Shown here: positions 7,950-16,014 of the stretch, piece after piece
Numbering within the stretch: the stretch's first letter is position 1
Layout: each line of letters starts with the position of its first letter
From: Pontibacter indicus
GTDB taxonomy: Bacteria; Bacteroidota; Bacteroidia; Cytophagales; Hymenobacteraceae
DNA: 64,000 nucleotides
Assembly (NCBI RefSeq): GCF_900156345.1
Contig: NZ_FTPP01000001.1
Location: 1,860,001 to 1,924,000 of the forward strand
Direction: 5' to 3'
Position numbers and translations under genes: made by a program
Notes under the pieces: model-generated
Database searches by the model: none
What the model saw: the letters and a program-made list of their open reading frames with translations, nothing else
Told to the model about the DNA's origin: nothing

Positions 7950-7953
7950 TAAC

Positions 7954-8364
7954 ATGGAAAGGATTCCGATTTTAAAAATGGGCCCTTTCCTGCTGGTAAC
8001 CATTCAGATCGACCTCTACGACAGGCTGGCCCTGACACTGGAGAACGACCTGATCAACATGGTGAGCCAAACCGGGGCGCGGGGCGTTTTGATAGACATA
8101 TCGGCAGTAAGCATCGTGGACTCTTTTATGGGCCGCATTTTGGGCAACATCGCCTCTATGTCGCGTATTATGGATGCCGAAACCGTGGTAGTAGGCATGC
8201 AGCCCGCTGTGGCCATTACGCTTGTAGAACTCGGCCTGACACTGCAGGGGGTACACACCGCCCTGAACGTGGAAAAGGGCATGGAATTATTAAACAATAA
8301 GCTAGGCGATAACCTGGAACCAGACGACGAAGAGGAGGAAGACCAGGATGATCGTAATGACTAA
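7954..8364 (+). CDS. rsbS: RsbS-type STAS protein of the stressosome
   Basis: The 136-residue protein is a single STAS domain with IPILKMGPFLLVTIQIDL at the start and LIDISAVSIVDSFMGR, where S57 matches the phosphoserine (S59) of Bacillus RsbS. It ends in an acidic tail (about 126-134, nearly all D/E), which is unusual for RsbS. It begins 4 bases after rsbR and its end overlaps rsbT by 17 bases. By family knowledge it captures RsbT in the unstressed complex and releases it when phosphorylated. Confidence 0.9.
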   Translation: MERIPILKMGPFLLVTIQIDLYDRLALTLENDLINMVSQTGARGVLIDISAVSIVDSFMGRILGNIASMSRIMDAETVVVGMQPAVAITLVELGLTLQGVHTALNVEKGMELLNNKLGDNLEPDDEEEEDQDDRND

Positions 8365-8761
8365 AGACACGATGGACATCGTGCGCGAACAGGACGTAGT
8401 GCCTTTCCGCAACCGTGTTCGCGAATTTGGCACCCGCATCGGCATGAGCCTGGTAAACCAGACCAAGCTGATCACGGCGGCCAGCGAATTGGTGCGTAAC
8501 ATGCTCAAGTATGCCAACGGAGGCAAGGTGATACTTGAAGTTATCAGCCACAATGCCAAAACCGGTATCAGACTGACCTTCAGCGACCAGGGGCCAGGTA
8601 TACCGGACATCGCTCAGGCCATGCGCGACGGCTTTTCTACCGGCAGAAGCCTCGGCCTCGGCCTGCCCGGCGCCAAACGGCTTGTCAACGAATTCGACCT
8701 CAAGAGCACCCCGGGAGAAGGCACAACCGTCACCGTCATCCACTGGAAACATGGACGTTAA
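8348..8761 (+). CDS. rsbT: RsbT-type serine kinase of the stressosome
   Basis: The 137-residue GHKL kinase has an N-box ASELVRNMLKYA (about 42-53), G1 box SDQGPGIPD (about 80-88) and G2 box GRSLGLGLPGAKRL (about 101-114). RsbT phosphorylates the STAS domains of RsbR and RsbS and, once free, activates a partner. In Bacillus the partner is the phosphatase RsbU. No RsbU is visible here, and the two downstream proteins are the likely targets. The ATG at 8348 lies inside rsbS and a second ATG lies at 8357. Confidence 0.92.
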   Translation: MIVMTKDTMDIVREQDVVPFRNRVREFGTRIGMSLVNQTKLITAASELVRNMLKYANGGKVILEVISHNAKTGIRLTFSDQGPGIPDIAQAMRDGFSTGRSLGLGLPGAKRLVNEFDLKSTPGEGTTVTVIHWKHGR

Positions 8762-9779
8762 CCAACATTACCGCTTCACAGTTCCGGACCGGAGCTACGC
8801 CAGTCTCACCAAAAAGGACATCACGCGTCTTGCCGAAAGCTTTGCCCTCTCGGAAGGAGCAGTAGGGAGGGTCAACATTATTGTGTCGGAGATGCTCACC
8901 AACCTGGAAAAGCACACGACACAGGGCGGCGAGCTGCTTGTGAAGGCCATCGGCAAACCCATCAAAGGAATCGAGATCATCTGCCTGGACAACGGCCCCG
9001 GTATGGCCGACCCCAACCTGATGCTGCAGGATGGTGTCTCCACTTACGGTTCCGCGGGCGAGGGCCTGGGCGCGATCAAGCGGCAGTCGGATGTGTTCGA
9101 TCTATACTCACAAGCGCAGGTAGGCACGGTGATCGTGGCCCAGGTATACAAATCAACCAAGTCTATGCCTGTGGCGCGGCGCTATGAGATCGGCAACGTG
9201 ATGGTGCCCAAACCGAAAGAGGTGGACTGTGGCGATGGGTATGCCGTCATTCACCACGAGCGGGGCGTATACCTGCTGGCACTTGACGGGCTCGGCCACG
9301 GCACACACGCCCAGGAGGCCGCGACAACAGCCGTAAAAATCTATTGCGAGGACCCTATACCTGACCCGGCCTCGGCGCTGCGAGCCATCCACACCGGCAT
9401 CCGCCGCACCCGTGGCGCAGTTGGCCTGGCAGCCAACATCGACATCACCCAGAACAAACTCAGCTACTGTGGCATTGGCAACATTGCCGGCAAGCTCTTC
9501 TCCATGGACAGCCCGCTGAGCAAGTTGACGTATAAGAATGTGATCTCTTACAATGGCATCCTCGGGCACAATGTTCCGGGTACTTTCAACACGCAGAGCC
9601 TGGACTGGAACCGCAACAAGATACTCGTGGTGCACAGCGACGGCCTGAAATCGCGCTGGGACCTGAGCCGTTACCCGAACCTGCACCGCCACCTGCCCAC
9701 CACGATCGCGGCTGTGCTCTACAAAGACCACAGCCGCCAGACGGACGATACGCTCGTATTGGTATGTAAAGCTAAATAG
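8751..9779 (+). CDS. ATPase plus PP2C (SpoIIE) phosphatase fusion, RsbX-like
   Basis: I place the start at ATG 8751 (MDVNQHYRFTVPD), overlapping rsbT by 11 bases. An upstream in-frame start would add an unlikely Ser/Pro-rich leader encoded inside rsbT. The product has 342 residues. Residues about 15-135 form an RsbT/RsbW-like ATPase (SEMLTNLEKH, LDNGPGMAD). Residues about 150-340 are a PP2C/SpoIIE phosphatase with metal motifs LALDGLGHG, VVHSDGLKSRW and TDDTLVLV. By context it dephosphorylates the STAS proteins, as RsbX does. The added ATPase domain is not part of Bacillus RsbX. Confidence 0.85.
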   Translation: MDVNQHYRFTVPDRSYASLTKKDITRLAESFALSEGAVGRVNIIVSEMLTNLEKHTTQGGELLVKAIGKPIKGIEIICLDNGPGMADPNLMLQDGVSTYGSAGEGLGAIKRQSDVFDLYSQAQVGTVIVAQVYKSTKSMPVARRYEIGNVMVPKPKEVDCGDGYAVIHHERGVYLLALDGLGHGTHAQEAATTAVKIYCEDPIPDPASALRAIHTGIRRTRGAVGLAANIDITQNKLSYCGIGNIAGKLFSMDSPLSKLTYKNVISYNGILGHNVPGTFNTQSLDWNRNKILVVHSDGLKSRWDLSRYPNLHRHLPTTIAAVLYKDHSRQTDDTLVLVCKAK

Positions 9780-9785
9780 TGGCCC

Positions 9786-11156
9786 ATGGCAAATAACCTG
9801 CTTAAAATAAATATCACCAACGAACTGGATGTGGTGCTGGCCTACCGGAGGGCCATGCAGCTGTCTGAAAAAACAGGTATGGCGCAGGCCGGCCAGACCA
9901 AGTTCGCCACGGCTGTGTCGGAGATCTGCCGCAACGTGGTGGAGCATGTGGGCAACGGCACTATCCAGTTCAGTATTATGGAAGCAGGTGGTCACAACTA
10001 CCTGGAGGCCAAGGTTTCGGACCGCGGACGAGGTATAGGAAACCTCGATCAGATATACGAACGGGCCACGTTTGCCAGTAATCCCACTGCGCGCGGCATG
10101 GGCATAGCCAACTCCCGCAAGCTCGTCGATTTTTTTGAGGTCAAATCCGAGTATGAGCAGGGAACTACTGTTACACTGCGCAAGCGCATACCTTCGCAGT
10201 CTCCCATCGTCACCAAAAGCCTGAAAGAGGTATGGCTGCAGGAGTTTAACGACGAGGAAGGCATTTCGCCCTATGCCGAGATCAAAAAGCAGAACATGCA
10301 GCAGCTCGAACTGCTCGAGAAACTGCGGTTGCGCAACCTGGAGGCTGAGCAGCAGCTCCAGGAAATCAGGAGGCTGAACCTGCAGTTGCAGCAGTCTAAC
10401 TTTGAGATACAGACCCTGTCGGAAGAGCGGGAGCGCCGGAACCTGGAGCTCCAGAAAGCGAATGCCGACTTGGATGCCTTTGCTCATACCGTTTCGCACG
10501 ATCTGCGCTCTCCGCTGCAAAACATTGGGGGCATCCTCAATTTTCTGGAAAACAGCCTGCAGAACGGGAACGCCGAAGACGCTGCTTCCCTCCTGCCGAT
10601 GCTGCGGGAACAGGCCAGCAAAATGGACAAGCTGATAACAGGTATACTGGCCTACTCGCTCGCCGGTCACCACAGCCTGCACCGCCAGATCGTACCTGTT
10701 CGGGCTGTGCTGCAAAAAGTGCTGGAGTCGCTCTACATACCGGCACCGTTCAAAATCATCCTCCCGGACGACATGCCCACGCTCTATACCCAGGAGATTT
10801 ACTTTTACCAGATTTTCAGTAACCTGCTCGGCAATGCGGTAAAATACCACGATAGGCCCGAAGAGGCTGTGATTGAAGTAGAGTACAGCCTGCAGCGTGA
10901 TTTTATCTTCTTCGTCGTGCAGGACAATGGCCCCGGTATAGCCCCTGAAGACCAGGAGCAGATTTTCAGCAAATACGAAGCGCTGGGCCACAACCTGACG
11001 CGCCCCGACAGTTCGGGCCTGGGCCTGGCCATTGTGAAACGCATACTCGAGGAAAAGCAGAGTGATGTGTGGGTAGAGTCGAACGGGCGCGGCACCCGCT
11101 TTGTGTTTTCGTGGCCGGCCAGTGAGGTGGTTGCTGACACGGAAGAGGTAGAATAA
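9786..11156 (+). CDS. histidine kinase with an extra N-terminal RsbT-like ATPase domain
   Basis: The 456-residue soluble protein has no transmembrane segment. Residues 1-135 form an RsbT-like GHKL domain (QTKFATAVSEICRNVVEH, SDRGRGIG) resembling the rsbT product. Residues about 160-230 are a long coiled coil. Then come HisKA with HTVSHDLRSPLQN (phospho-acceptor H238) and a HATPase_c domain with N350 (SNLLGNAVKYHD), D379 in QDNGPGI and GLGLAIVKRI. It starts 6 bases after the phosphatase. I infer that it links stressosome output to phosphotransfer. The convergent receiver protein is the nearest candidate partner. Confidence 0.88.
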   Translation: MANNLLKINITNELDVVLAYRRAMQLSEKTGMAQAGQTKFATAVSEICRNVVEHVGNGTIQFSIMEAGGHNYLEAKVSDRGRGIGNLDQIYERATFASNPTARGMGIANSRKLVDFFEVKSEYEQGTTVTLRKRIPSQSPIVTKSLKEVWLQEFNDEEGISPYAEIKKQNMQQLELLEKLRLRNLEAEQQLQEIRRLNLQLQQSNFEIQTLSEERERRNLELQKANADLDAFAHTVSHDLRSPLQNIGGILNFLENSLQNGNAEDAASLLPMLREQASKMDKLITGILAYSLAGHHSLHRQIVPVRAVLQKVLESLYIPAPFKIILPDDMPTLYTQEIYFYQIFSNLLGNAVKYHDRPEEAVIEVEYSLQRDFIFFVVQDNGPGIAPEDQEQIFSKYEALGHNLTRPDSSGLGLAIVKRILEEKQSDVWVESNGRGTRFVFSWPASEVVADTEEVE

Positions 11157-11158
11157 AG

Positions 11159-11196
11159 GACAAAGCCTGTATACCTTGCGGCATACAGGCTTTGTC
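11159..11196. terminator. bidirectional terminator
   Basis: A perfect 14-bp stem (11159-11172 with 11183-11196, core AAAGCCTGTAT / ATACAGGCTTT) and a 10-base loop lie between the kinase gene and the convergent receiver gene. Confidence 0.8.
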
Positions 11197-11216
11197 GTGT
11201 TATAGCGTGGCTTCCC

Positions 11217-11657
11217 TTAGTTTTTGCGGTTCTGGAAAAACTCAGCCAGTATCTCTTTCACATCGTGGTTGGTCAGCGCCTTGGAGTAGTGCTTCTTCAC
11301 TTTCTTGAAGTTTTTGATACGCTCCAGGTCATAGAAGCTCGCCGAAGAAGTGAGCATCAGGATGATCACATGGTCGCCGGCATCGAGGCCCTTGCGCTGG
11401 TATTCTTCCAGAAACTCAAAGCCGTCCATCATGGGCATCTTGATGTCCAGGAAAATCAGATCAGGGCATTTTAGCGTGCTATCAGGCTTATCACCACAAG
11501 CTTCGCTCAGGTAATCGAGTGCCTCCTTTCCGTTTTTCAACACCTTAATCTCTTTTGCCACCTTCATATCGGTGAGCAGGCGCTTATTTAGATAATTGGT
11601 AGTATCGTCGTCGTCTACCAACAGCACCAGGTCAAGCATTTCAGATGCTTCCTTCAT
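11217..11657 (-). CDS. single-domain response regulator
   Basis: The product is 146 residues from 11657 or 140 from the internal ATG at 11639 (MLDLVLLVDDDDTTN), which I find as likely. It is one receiver domain: acidic pocket VDDDD, phospho-acceptor D71 in LIFLDIKMP, LTSS, and a conserved lysine near the end (HYSKAL). This Rcp1/CheY-like form has no output domain, so it acts by protein contact or as a phosphate sink. It converges on the stressosome kinase across a shared terminator, which suggests it as that kinase's receiver. Confidence 0.88.
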   Translation of the reverse strand: MKEASEMLDLVLLVDDDDTTNYLNKRLLTDMKVAKEIKVLKNGKEALDYLSEACGDKPDSTLKCPDLIFLDIKMPMMDGFEFLEEYQRKGLDAGDHVIILMLTSSASFYDLERIKNFKKVKKHYSKALTNHDVKEILAEFFQNRKN

Positions 11658-11885
11658 AGTCAGTTATTTTCTCGCTTAAATCAACAGTACGGCACAAGGC
11701 ACACTCCAAATCCCCTTTTCCCGGTTGAGTCCCTAACGTATCGAGAACAAGTAATGTTCAATATGACGGCTCATTATGTACTATATTGTAATCTTATAAA
11801 AGCGACACCGCATATGCTTTGCCTCAGTTCCGCAAAAATACATTTTAGATCGCAAAAATTAAAGCTAATCCCGCTGTTACCACAT

Positions 11886-13025
11886 TTATATTTTTCGGGC
11901 AACTATACCTCTCCTAACCTTCACGGAGCTTTTTTCTTTCTTTTTGGATCTGCCCTGCCACATCACAATGCCCGTCACCCACAGCATGGCCGGCGTCAGG
12001 CCCAGAAAGAACCAGAGCACGCGTGTCAGCCAGCCTCCTATTTCCCCGAAATGTATCGGCACAAACCAGTTGCGGGTAAGCTTTCTGCCAATCGGAGCCG
12101 TGTGCGGATTGTAGTCATACACAACAGCGCCGGTGTACTGGTCCAGGTATACCATCGGGCGATACTGGGGGCCAGCCTCCAGCTCGGCTGAGGCCAGGTA
12201 GGTCAGGTTGAGCGTTGCCGCACTATCTGGCGCCATGACAAGCGTTCGCCGGACGTAGCCGGGGTATAGGGCGTCCATCCGGTCGAGCGCCTGGTATACG
12301 GTGAGCGGAGCCGTTTCTTCCTGGTAGGAGGATCGCAGTGCTTTGACGTATGGGGTCGGTTCCTTGGCAAGTGTCAGCTTATCCACCGCGTTTTGAATCT
12401 GCTCCTGAAAGCCAAAATATGATCCGGTAATGGCAGCCAGAAACAACGGTAGGCTCAGGTAGAATCCGAACACCTTGTGCAGATCGAAATTCCGGCGCTT
12501 GAACGAGGCGTTGGCTTTGAGTCGCAAACCGTCTTTCAGGTTTCGCATCCGGCGGGGCATCCACAGGTATAGCCCTGTCGTGAGCAGTACGAAGGCCAGC
12601 AGGAGTGCGCTCGTCCCTGTGATCAGGGCGCCGGTGTCCCCCACGGTCAGGTGGCGGTGCAGGTCGAGCACTTCATCCATCACACCGCGGCGCTTCTCAA
12701 GCTGCCCCACATAGTTACCCGTAGCGGCGTCAAAAAACAGAAACTGCTTGTTGCCCTTTACCTTCACGATGTAGTTCTCCAGCTCGCGCACCGGGAAAAA
12801 GATGCTGGTCACCTGGCTGCCAAATTGCTCCTCGGCATTCCGAACCACCAGGCGAACGTCCACCGGGGTAGCCTCCGGATTGGAGCTTTTGTAGTGCTCC
12901 GGGTATAGCGCCACCGTCAGCTCGGGCTGAAACACGTAAAGCGAGCCCGTTAAGCCCATCACGGCTAGCACGGCGCCCGCTGTCAGGCCAACCCAAAGAT
13001 GCAACTGAAGGAGTAGTTTGCGCAT
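11886..13025 (-). CDS. PepSY-associated transmembrane protein (siderophore uptake type)
   Basis: I choose ATG 13025 (MRKLLLQLHLWVGLTAGAVL), giving 379 residues. The longer frame adds 11 residues between the genes. It has the PepSY_TM layout: an N-terminal helix with HLWVGL, a periplasmic PepSY-like region, then helices near 140-160, 190-210 and about 335-360, ending in a basic tail. Such proteins lie beside TonB siderophore receptors and are thought to reduce or handle the iron chelate at the inner membrane. It is 78 bases downstream of such a receptor and probably co-transcribed. Confidence 0.85.
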   Translation of the reverse strand: MRKLLLQLHLWVGLTAGAVLAVMGLTGSLYVFQPELTVALYPEHYKSSNPEATPVDVRLVVRNAEEQFGSQVTSIFFPVRELENYIVKVKGNKQFLFFDAATGNYVGQLEKRRGVMDEVLDLHRHLTVGDTGALITGTSALLLAFVLLTTGLYLWMPRRMRNLKDGLRLKANASFKRRNFDLHKVFGFYLSLPLFLAAITGSYFGFQEQIQNAVDKLTLAKEPTPYVKALRSSYQEETAPLTVYQALDRMDALYPGYVRRTLVMAPDSAATLNLTYLASAELEAGPQYRPMVYLDQYTGAVVYDYNPHTAPIGRKLTRNWFVPIHFGEIGGWLTRVLWFFLGLTPAMLWVTGIVMWQGRSKKKEKSSVKVRRGIVARKI

Positions 13026-13103
13026 ATACCTAAACTTAAAACCGGCGGCACCGCCCATATCAGGTCGATGCCGCCGATGCTATTTATCCTCTGGTTTGAG
13101 TTC

Positions 13104-15434
13104 TTAAAATCTAACTCCTACAGTACCCTGCACCGTAGTAGGCGCACCCGGCATGATTACGGTCACCGACTGTGAGCCTTCGTAGTATTTCACGTTGGTG
13201 AGGTTCTTCACGTTCAGGGCCGCATGGAAGCGCTTGTTATTATAGAACATGGTGGCGTCGTAGCGAGTGTATCCCGGCAGCATAAAGCTGTTGGCATCAT
13301 CCACCGGACGATCTTCCACATAGGTAAAACCACCGCCAATGCCCAGGCCCTTCAAAAAGCCATTCTGCAGCTCGTAGGTTGTCCAAAGGCTGCTGTTATT
13401 ATACCCTACTCCCCGGAAGCGACGGCCTACTGTGCGTTTCGGGTCGTCTCCGCTCAGCGCGTCCTTCGTTACGCGGGCATCGGTATAGGTATAGGTGGCG
13501 ATCACGTTCAGGCCAGGCAGCACCTCGCCTGTGATGTCCGTTTCTATACCTTTGCTCTGCACTTCGCCCAACTGCACGCTGGCGCCGCTCTGTGTGGGGT
13601 GAGGCACCACCACATTCTGGCGGGTGATGTCGAAGTAAGCGGCCGTCAGGTTCACGCGGTCGTTCAGCAGGCCGATTTTCGTACCACCCTCATATTGCAC
13701 GGAAGTGATTGGTTTGAAGGCTTCCCCTTCCAGCGTCTGTCCTATACCTGGCTGGAAGCCCTTGGAGAAGTTGGCGTATACCGAAACCGGACCGTATACC
13801 TCGTAAAGCACGCCCAGCCTTGGGTTGAAGGCTTTGTTATTCTGCTCAGTGGTTTCGTTTTTCAGTCGGTCCTCCTTCTCCTGTTTCCAGAAGTCGTAGC
13901 GGCCACCCAGCAGCACTTTCAGGCGCTGGTTGATCGTAATGAAGTCCTGCAGGTAGAAGCCCAGCACGTCCACACGGTCTTGGTAGTCCTGTGCGTATTT
14001 GAGCAGCGAATAGTCCTTTGGCTTCGTGTTGTACTGCGGGTTCAGGATGTCGAACACATCGTAAGGAGCGCGCTTCACCCAAATGTCAAACACAGAGCGG
14101 GAAACTTCTATACCTCCCACAGCCTTGTGCTCAACCAATGCACCGGTGTTGAAATTGGCGTACAGCTCGTTCTGGGTGGCGATGTTGCGGTCGTAGGTGT
14201 CCTGGTCCTGGTGCTGGCGGTTGATGCGGAATGAGCCGTCTTTCAGAACGGTGGTCTGCTCCACCACATCACGGGTTTCGGTGGCGTAGTTGTAGTTGAA
14301 CGCATGACGGAAGCTCAAAGCCTCTGAGAACTTGTGCTGCAGGTTGTACTGCGCCAGTCGGTTTTTAAACTCACCTGTATTGCTCGGCTCAATCACCACA
14401 CGGCTCCTTGATACGGGCGCGATCTGGCCATTTACCGAGAAGATGCCACGATCAGATGGCTGTTCGTGGTTCAGGAACTCGGTCTCCACCGTTAAGGAAG
14501 TTCTGTCAGAGAAATCATATGTGAGGGCTGGGGCCACGAAAAAGCGCTTGGTCTTCACAAAATCGCGGTAGCTGTCGGCACGCTCGTAGGCGGCGTTCAG
14601 TCTGTATTTGAGTGTTTTTCTCTCGTTAAAAGCACCGCCCAGGTCAATGGCAGGACGTACCAGACCGAAGTTGTTGGTCGTGAACTGAATGTCCTGGAAG
14701 GTATGGGCTGTCGGCTTTTTGGTGGAGATGTTCACCATGCCGCCGGGGTCGCTTACGCCGTACAGTACCGAGGCAGGGCCTTTCATCACCTCGATCTGCT
14801 GGATGTTGGCACTCTCACGGTAGGTGCGCACGGTGTTACGGAAGCCGTTTTTGAACACGCTCTGCATGTCGGTGCGGAAGCCACGGATCTGGAAAATGTC
14901 GGAGCGACCGCCAAAGCCCGTCTCCATGCTTACCCCGCTCACATTGCGCATCGCATCTTCGAGGCGTAGCACCTGCAACTGGTCCAGGGCGCGGCGCGAC
15001 ACCACCTGCACCGACTGTGGCACCGATTTGATAGGCGCTTCCATTTTGGTGGCAGTGGTAGCGGTACGCTGCAGGTAATCGCCGCTGCGGTGGGCGGTTA
15101 CCTGTATCTCGCCCAGCGAATGCGCCGACGTGGCCAGGTCCACATTCACGAAGGCGGCTTTGCCTCCGGTAACTTCCAGCGACTGCTTTTGCAAGGTATA
15201 GCCTATACCGGAAGCAACTAAGGTATAGCTGCCGGCCGGAATGTTTCTGATCAGGAATTTGCCTTCGTCGTCGGTGGTAGAGCCGTAAGAGGTGCCCTCC
15301 AGCCCTACGCTGATCCCGGCTATGCCTTCACCTCTTTCGGATTGGATGCGGCCCTCGATGCGGCCTGTAGATTGTGCAAACGCCTGTTGCGTCAGAAGTA
15401 CAAGAATAAAAAATAAGGTGAGTGTGCGCTGCAT
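13104..15434 (-). CDS. TonB-dependent siderophore receptor with carboxypeptidase-regulatory N-domain
   Basis: The 776-residue protein has a signal peptide (cleavage near AFAQ, residue about 20), a carboxypeptidase-D regulatory-like domain (about 23-105), a plug domain (about 125-240, with SVPQSVQVVSRR, the FhuA/FoxA-type TonB-dependent siderophore family form, and GVSDPGGMVN) and a beta-barrel ending in an aromatic residue (GVRF). It transports an iron-siderophore across the outer membrane. The ligand cannot be assigned. It shares an operon with the PepSY protein. Two palindromes in its promoter suggest iron repression. Confidence 0.92.
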   Translation of the reverse strand: MQRTLTLFFILVLLTQQAFAQSTGRIEGRIQSERGEGIAGISVGLEGTSYGSTTDDEGKFLIRNIPAGSYTLVASGIGYTLQKQSLEVTGGKAAFVNVDLATSAHSLGEIQVTAHRSGDYLQRTATTATKMEAPIKSVPQSVQVVSRRALDQLQVLRLEDAMRNVSGVSMETGFGGRSDIFQIRGFRTDMQSVFKNGFRNTVRTYRESANIQQIEVMKGPASVLYGVSDPGGMVNISTKKPTAHTFQDIQFTTNNFGLVRPAIDLGGAFNERKTLKYRLNAAYERADSYRDFVKTKRFFVAPALTYDFSDRTSLTVETEFLNHEQPSDRGIFSVNGQIAPVSRSRVVIEPSNTGEFKNRLAQYNLQHKFSEALSFRHAFNYNYATETRDVVEQTTVLKDGSFRINRQHQDQDTYDRNIATQNELYANFNTGALVEHKAVGGIEVSRSVFDIWVKRAPYDVFDILNPQYNTKPKDYSLLKYAQDYQDRVDVLGFYLQDFITINQRLKVLLGGRYDFWKQEKEDRLKNETTEQNNKAFNPRLGVLYEVYGPVSVYANFSKGFQPGIGQTLEGEAFKPITSVQYEGGTKIGLLNDRVNLTAAYFDITRQNVVVPHPTQSGASVQLGEVQSKGIETDITGEVLPGLNVIATYTYTDARVTKDALSGDDPKRTVGRRFRGVGYNNSSLWTTYELQNGFLKGLGIGGGFTYVEDRPVDDANSFMLPGYTRYDATMFYNNKRFHAALNVKNLTNVKYYEGSQSVTVIMPGAPTTVQGTVGVRF

Positions 15435-15443
15435 GTAGCTTTA

Positions 15444-15525
15444 ATTAGATTAATTCTAAAAAGTGGCACAAATGTAAAGATCGAACCGATAAGAGGAAAG
15501 AGTTATTTAGATTATTTCTAAATAA
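15444..15525 (-). promoter_or_regulatory. promoter with two candidate iron-repressor operators
   Basis: A -7 element TACATTTG (minus strand, 15476-15469) is flanked by two related palindromes. Site 1 is TTAGATTAATTCTAA (15445-15459), just before the start codon. Site 2 is TTATTTAGA, a 5-base spacer, then TCTAAATAA (15503-15525), with perfect 9-base arms. The shared form TTAGAnT..TCTAA and the receptor downstream suggest a Fur-type repressor. The TTG element is not clear. Confidence 0.6.
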
Positions 15526-15653
15526 ATATAAAACACCAGCTATACTGAGCCAGCACCTGCTTCAGTACATCCTTTTCAGGCCTTTATGAGTATCTAGAGT
15601 GGTAACTGCAGGTACAAGGCAGTATCACTTATTTTGAACCACAACCAAGAGAT

Positions 15654-15950
15654 ATGGATACATACAACCTGAAACCCGAGCACATGCGTGCGCCCAAGAA
15701 CCTGTCGCGCGACGAGATTGAGAAAAGCCTGGAGGAGCTTGACAGCAAAATCAAAACGCTGAAGGCCCGTGCCAACGCCACTGCTGCAGACTCCAACCAT
15801 ACCTACCACGAACACATTGCCGCGCTGGAAGCCAAACGCGAGCTGATTGCCAACAAGTTGGGCGACCAGGAAGACAGCCAGAGCAAGTGGCAGGGACTGA
15901 AAGACGGTCTCGACAACCTGAAAAAGGACATGGACAACCTGTTCAAATAA
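15654..15950 (+). CDS. small helical/coiled-coil protein of unknown function
   Basis: I do not recognise a family. The 98-residue product is soluble, highly charged and almost entirely helical: two predicted helices (about 19-42, SRDEIEKSLEELDSKIKTLK, and about 50-70) and an amphipathic C-terminus (LKDGLDNLKKDMDNLFK). Codon use and the strong terminator directly after its stop support a real gene. It stands alone. It resembles small stress-type coiled-coil proteins in composition only. Confidence 0.7.
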   Translation: MDTYNLKPEHMRAPKNLSRDEIEKSLEELDSKIKTLKARANATAADSNHTYHEHIAALEAKRELIANKLGDQEDSQSKWQGLKDGLDNLKKDMDNLFK

Positions 15951-15996
15951 AAACAGAAAGCCCCGGCGCTAGGTATAGCATCGGGGCTTTCTGTTT
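15951..15996 (+). terminator. rho-independent terminator with GGTATAG in its loop
   Basis: A 15-bp stem (AAACAGAAAGCCCCG with CGGGGCTTTCTGTTT) encloses a loop that contains AGGTATAGC. It can serve both the small helical protein gene and, on the other strand, the convergent dehydrogenase gene. Confidence 0.8.
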
Positions 15997-16014
15997 ATTT
16001 ACTCTTCCTGCAGA

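Noticed and set aside
8682..8750. Earlier start of the phosphatase fusion at 8682
   Set aside because: The added residues are Ser/Pro-rich and encoded within the conserved end of rsbT. ATG 8751 gives a normal ATPase domain start.
9153..10991. Open frame of about 600 codons antisense to the phosphatase and kinase genes
   Set aside because: It arises from the GC-rich codon pattern of the opposite strand. The sense frames have clear domain motifs and the antisense product has none.
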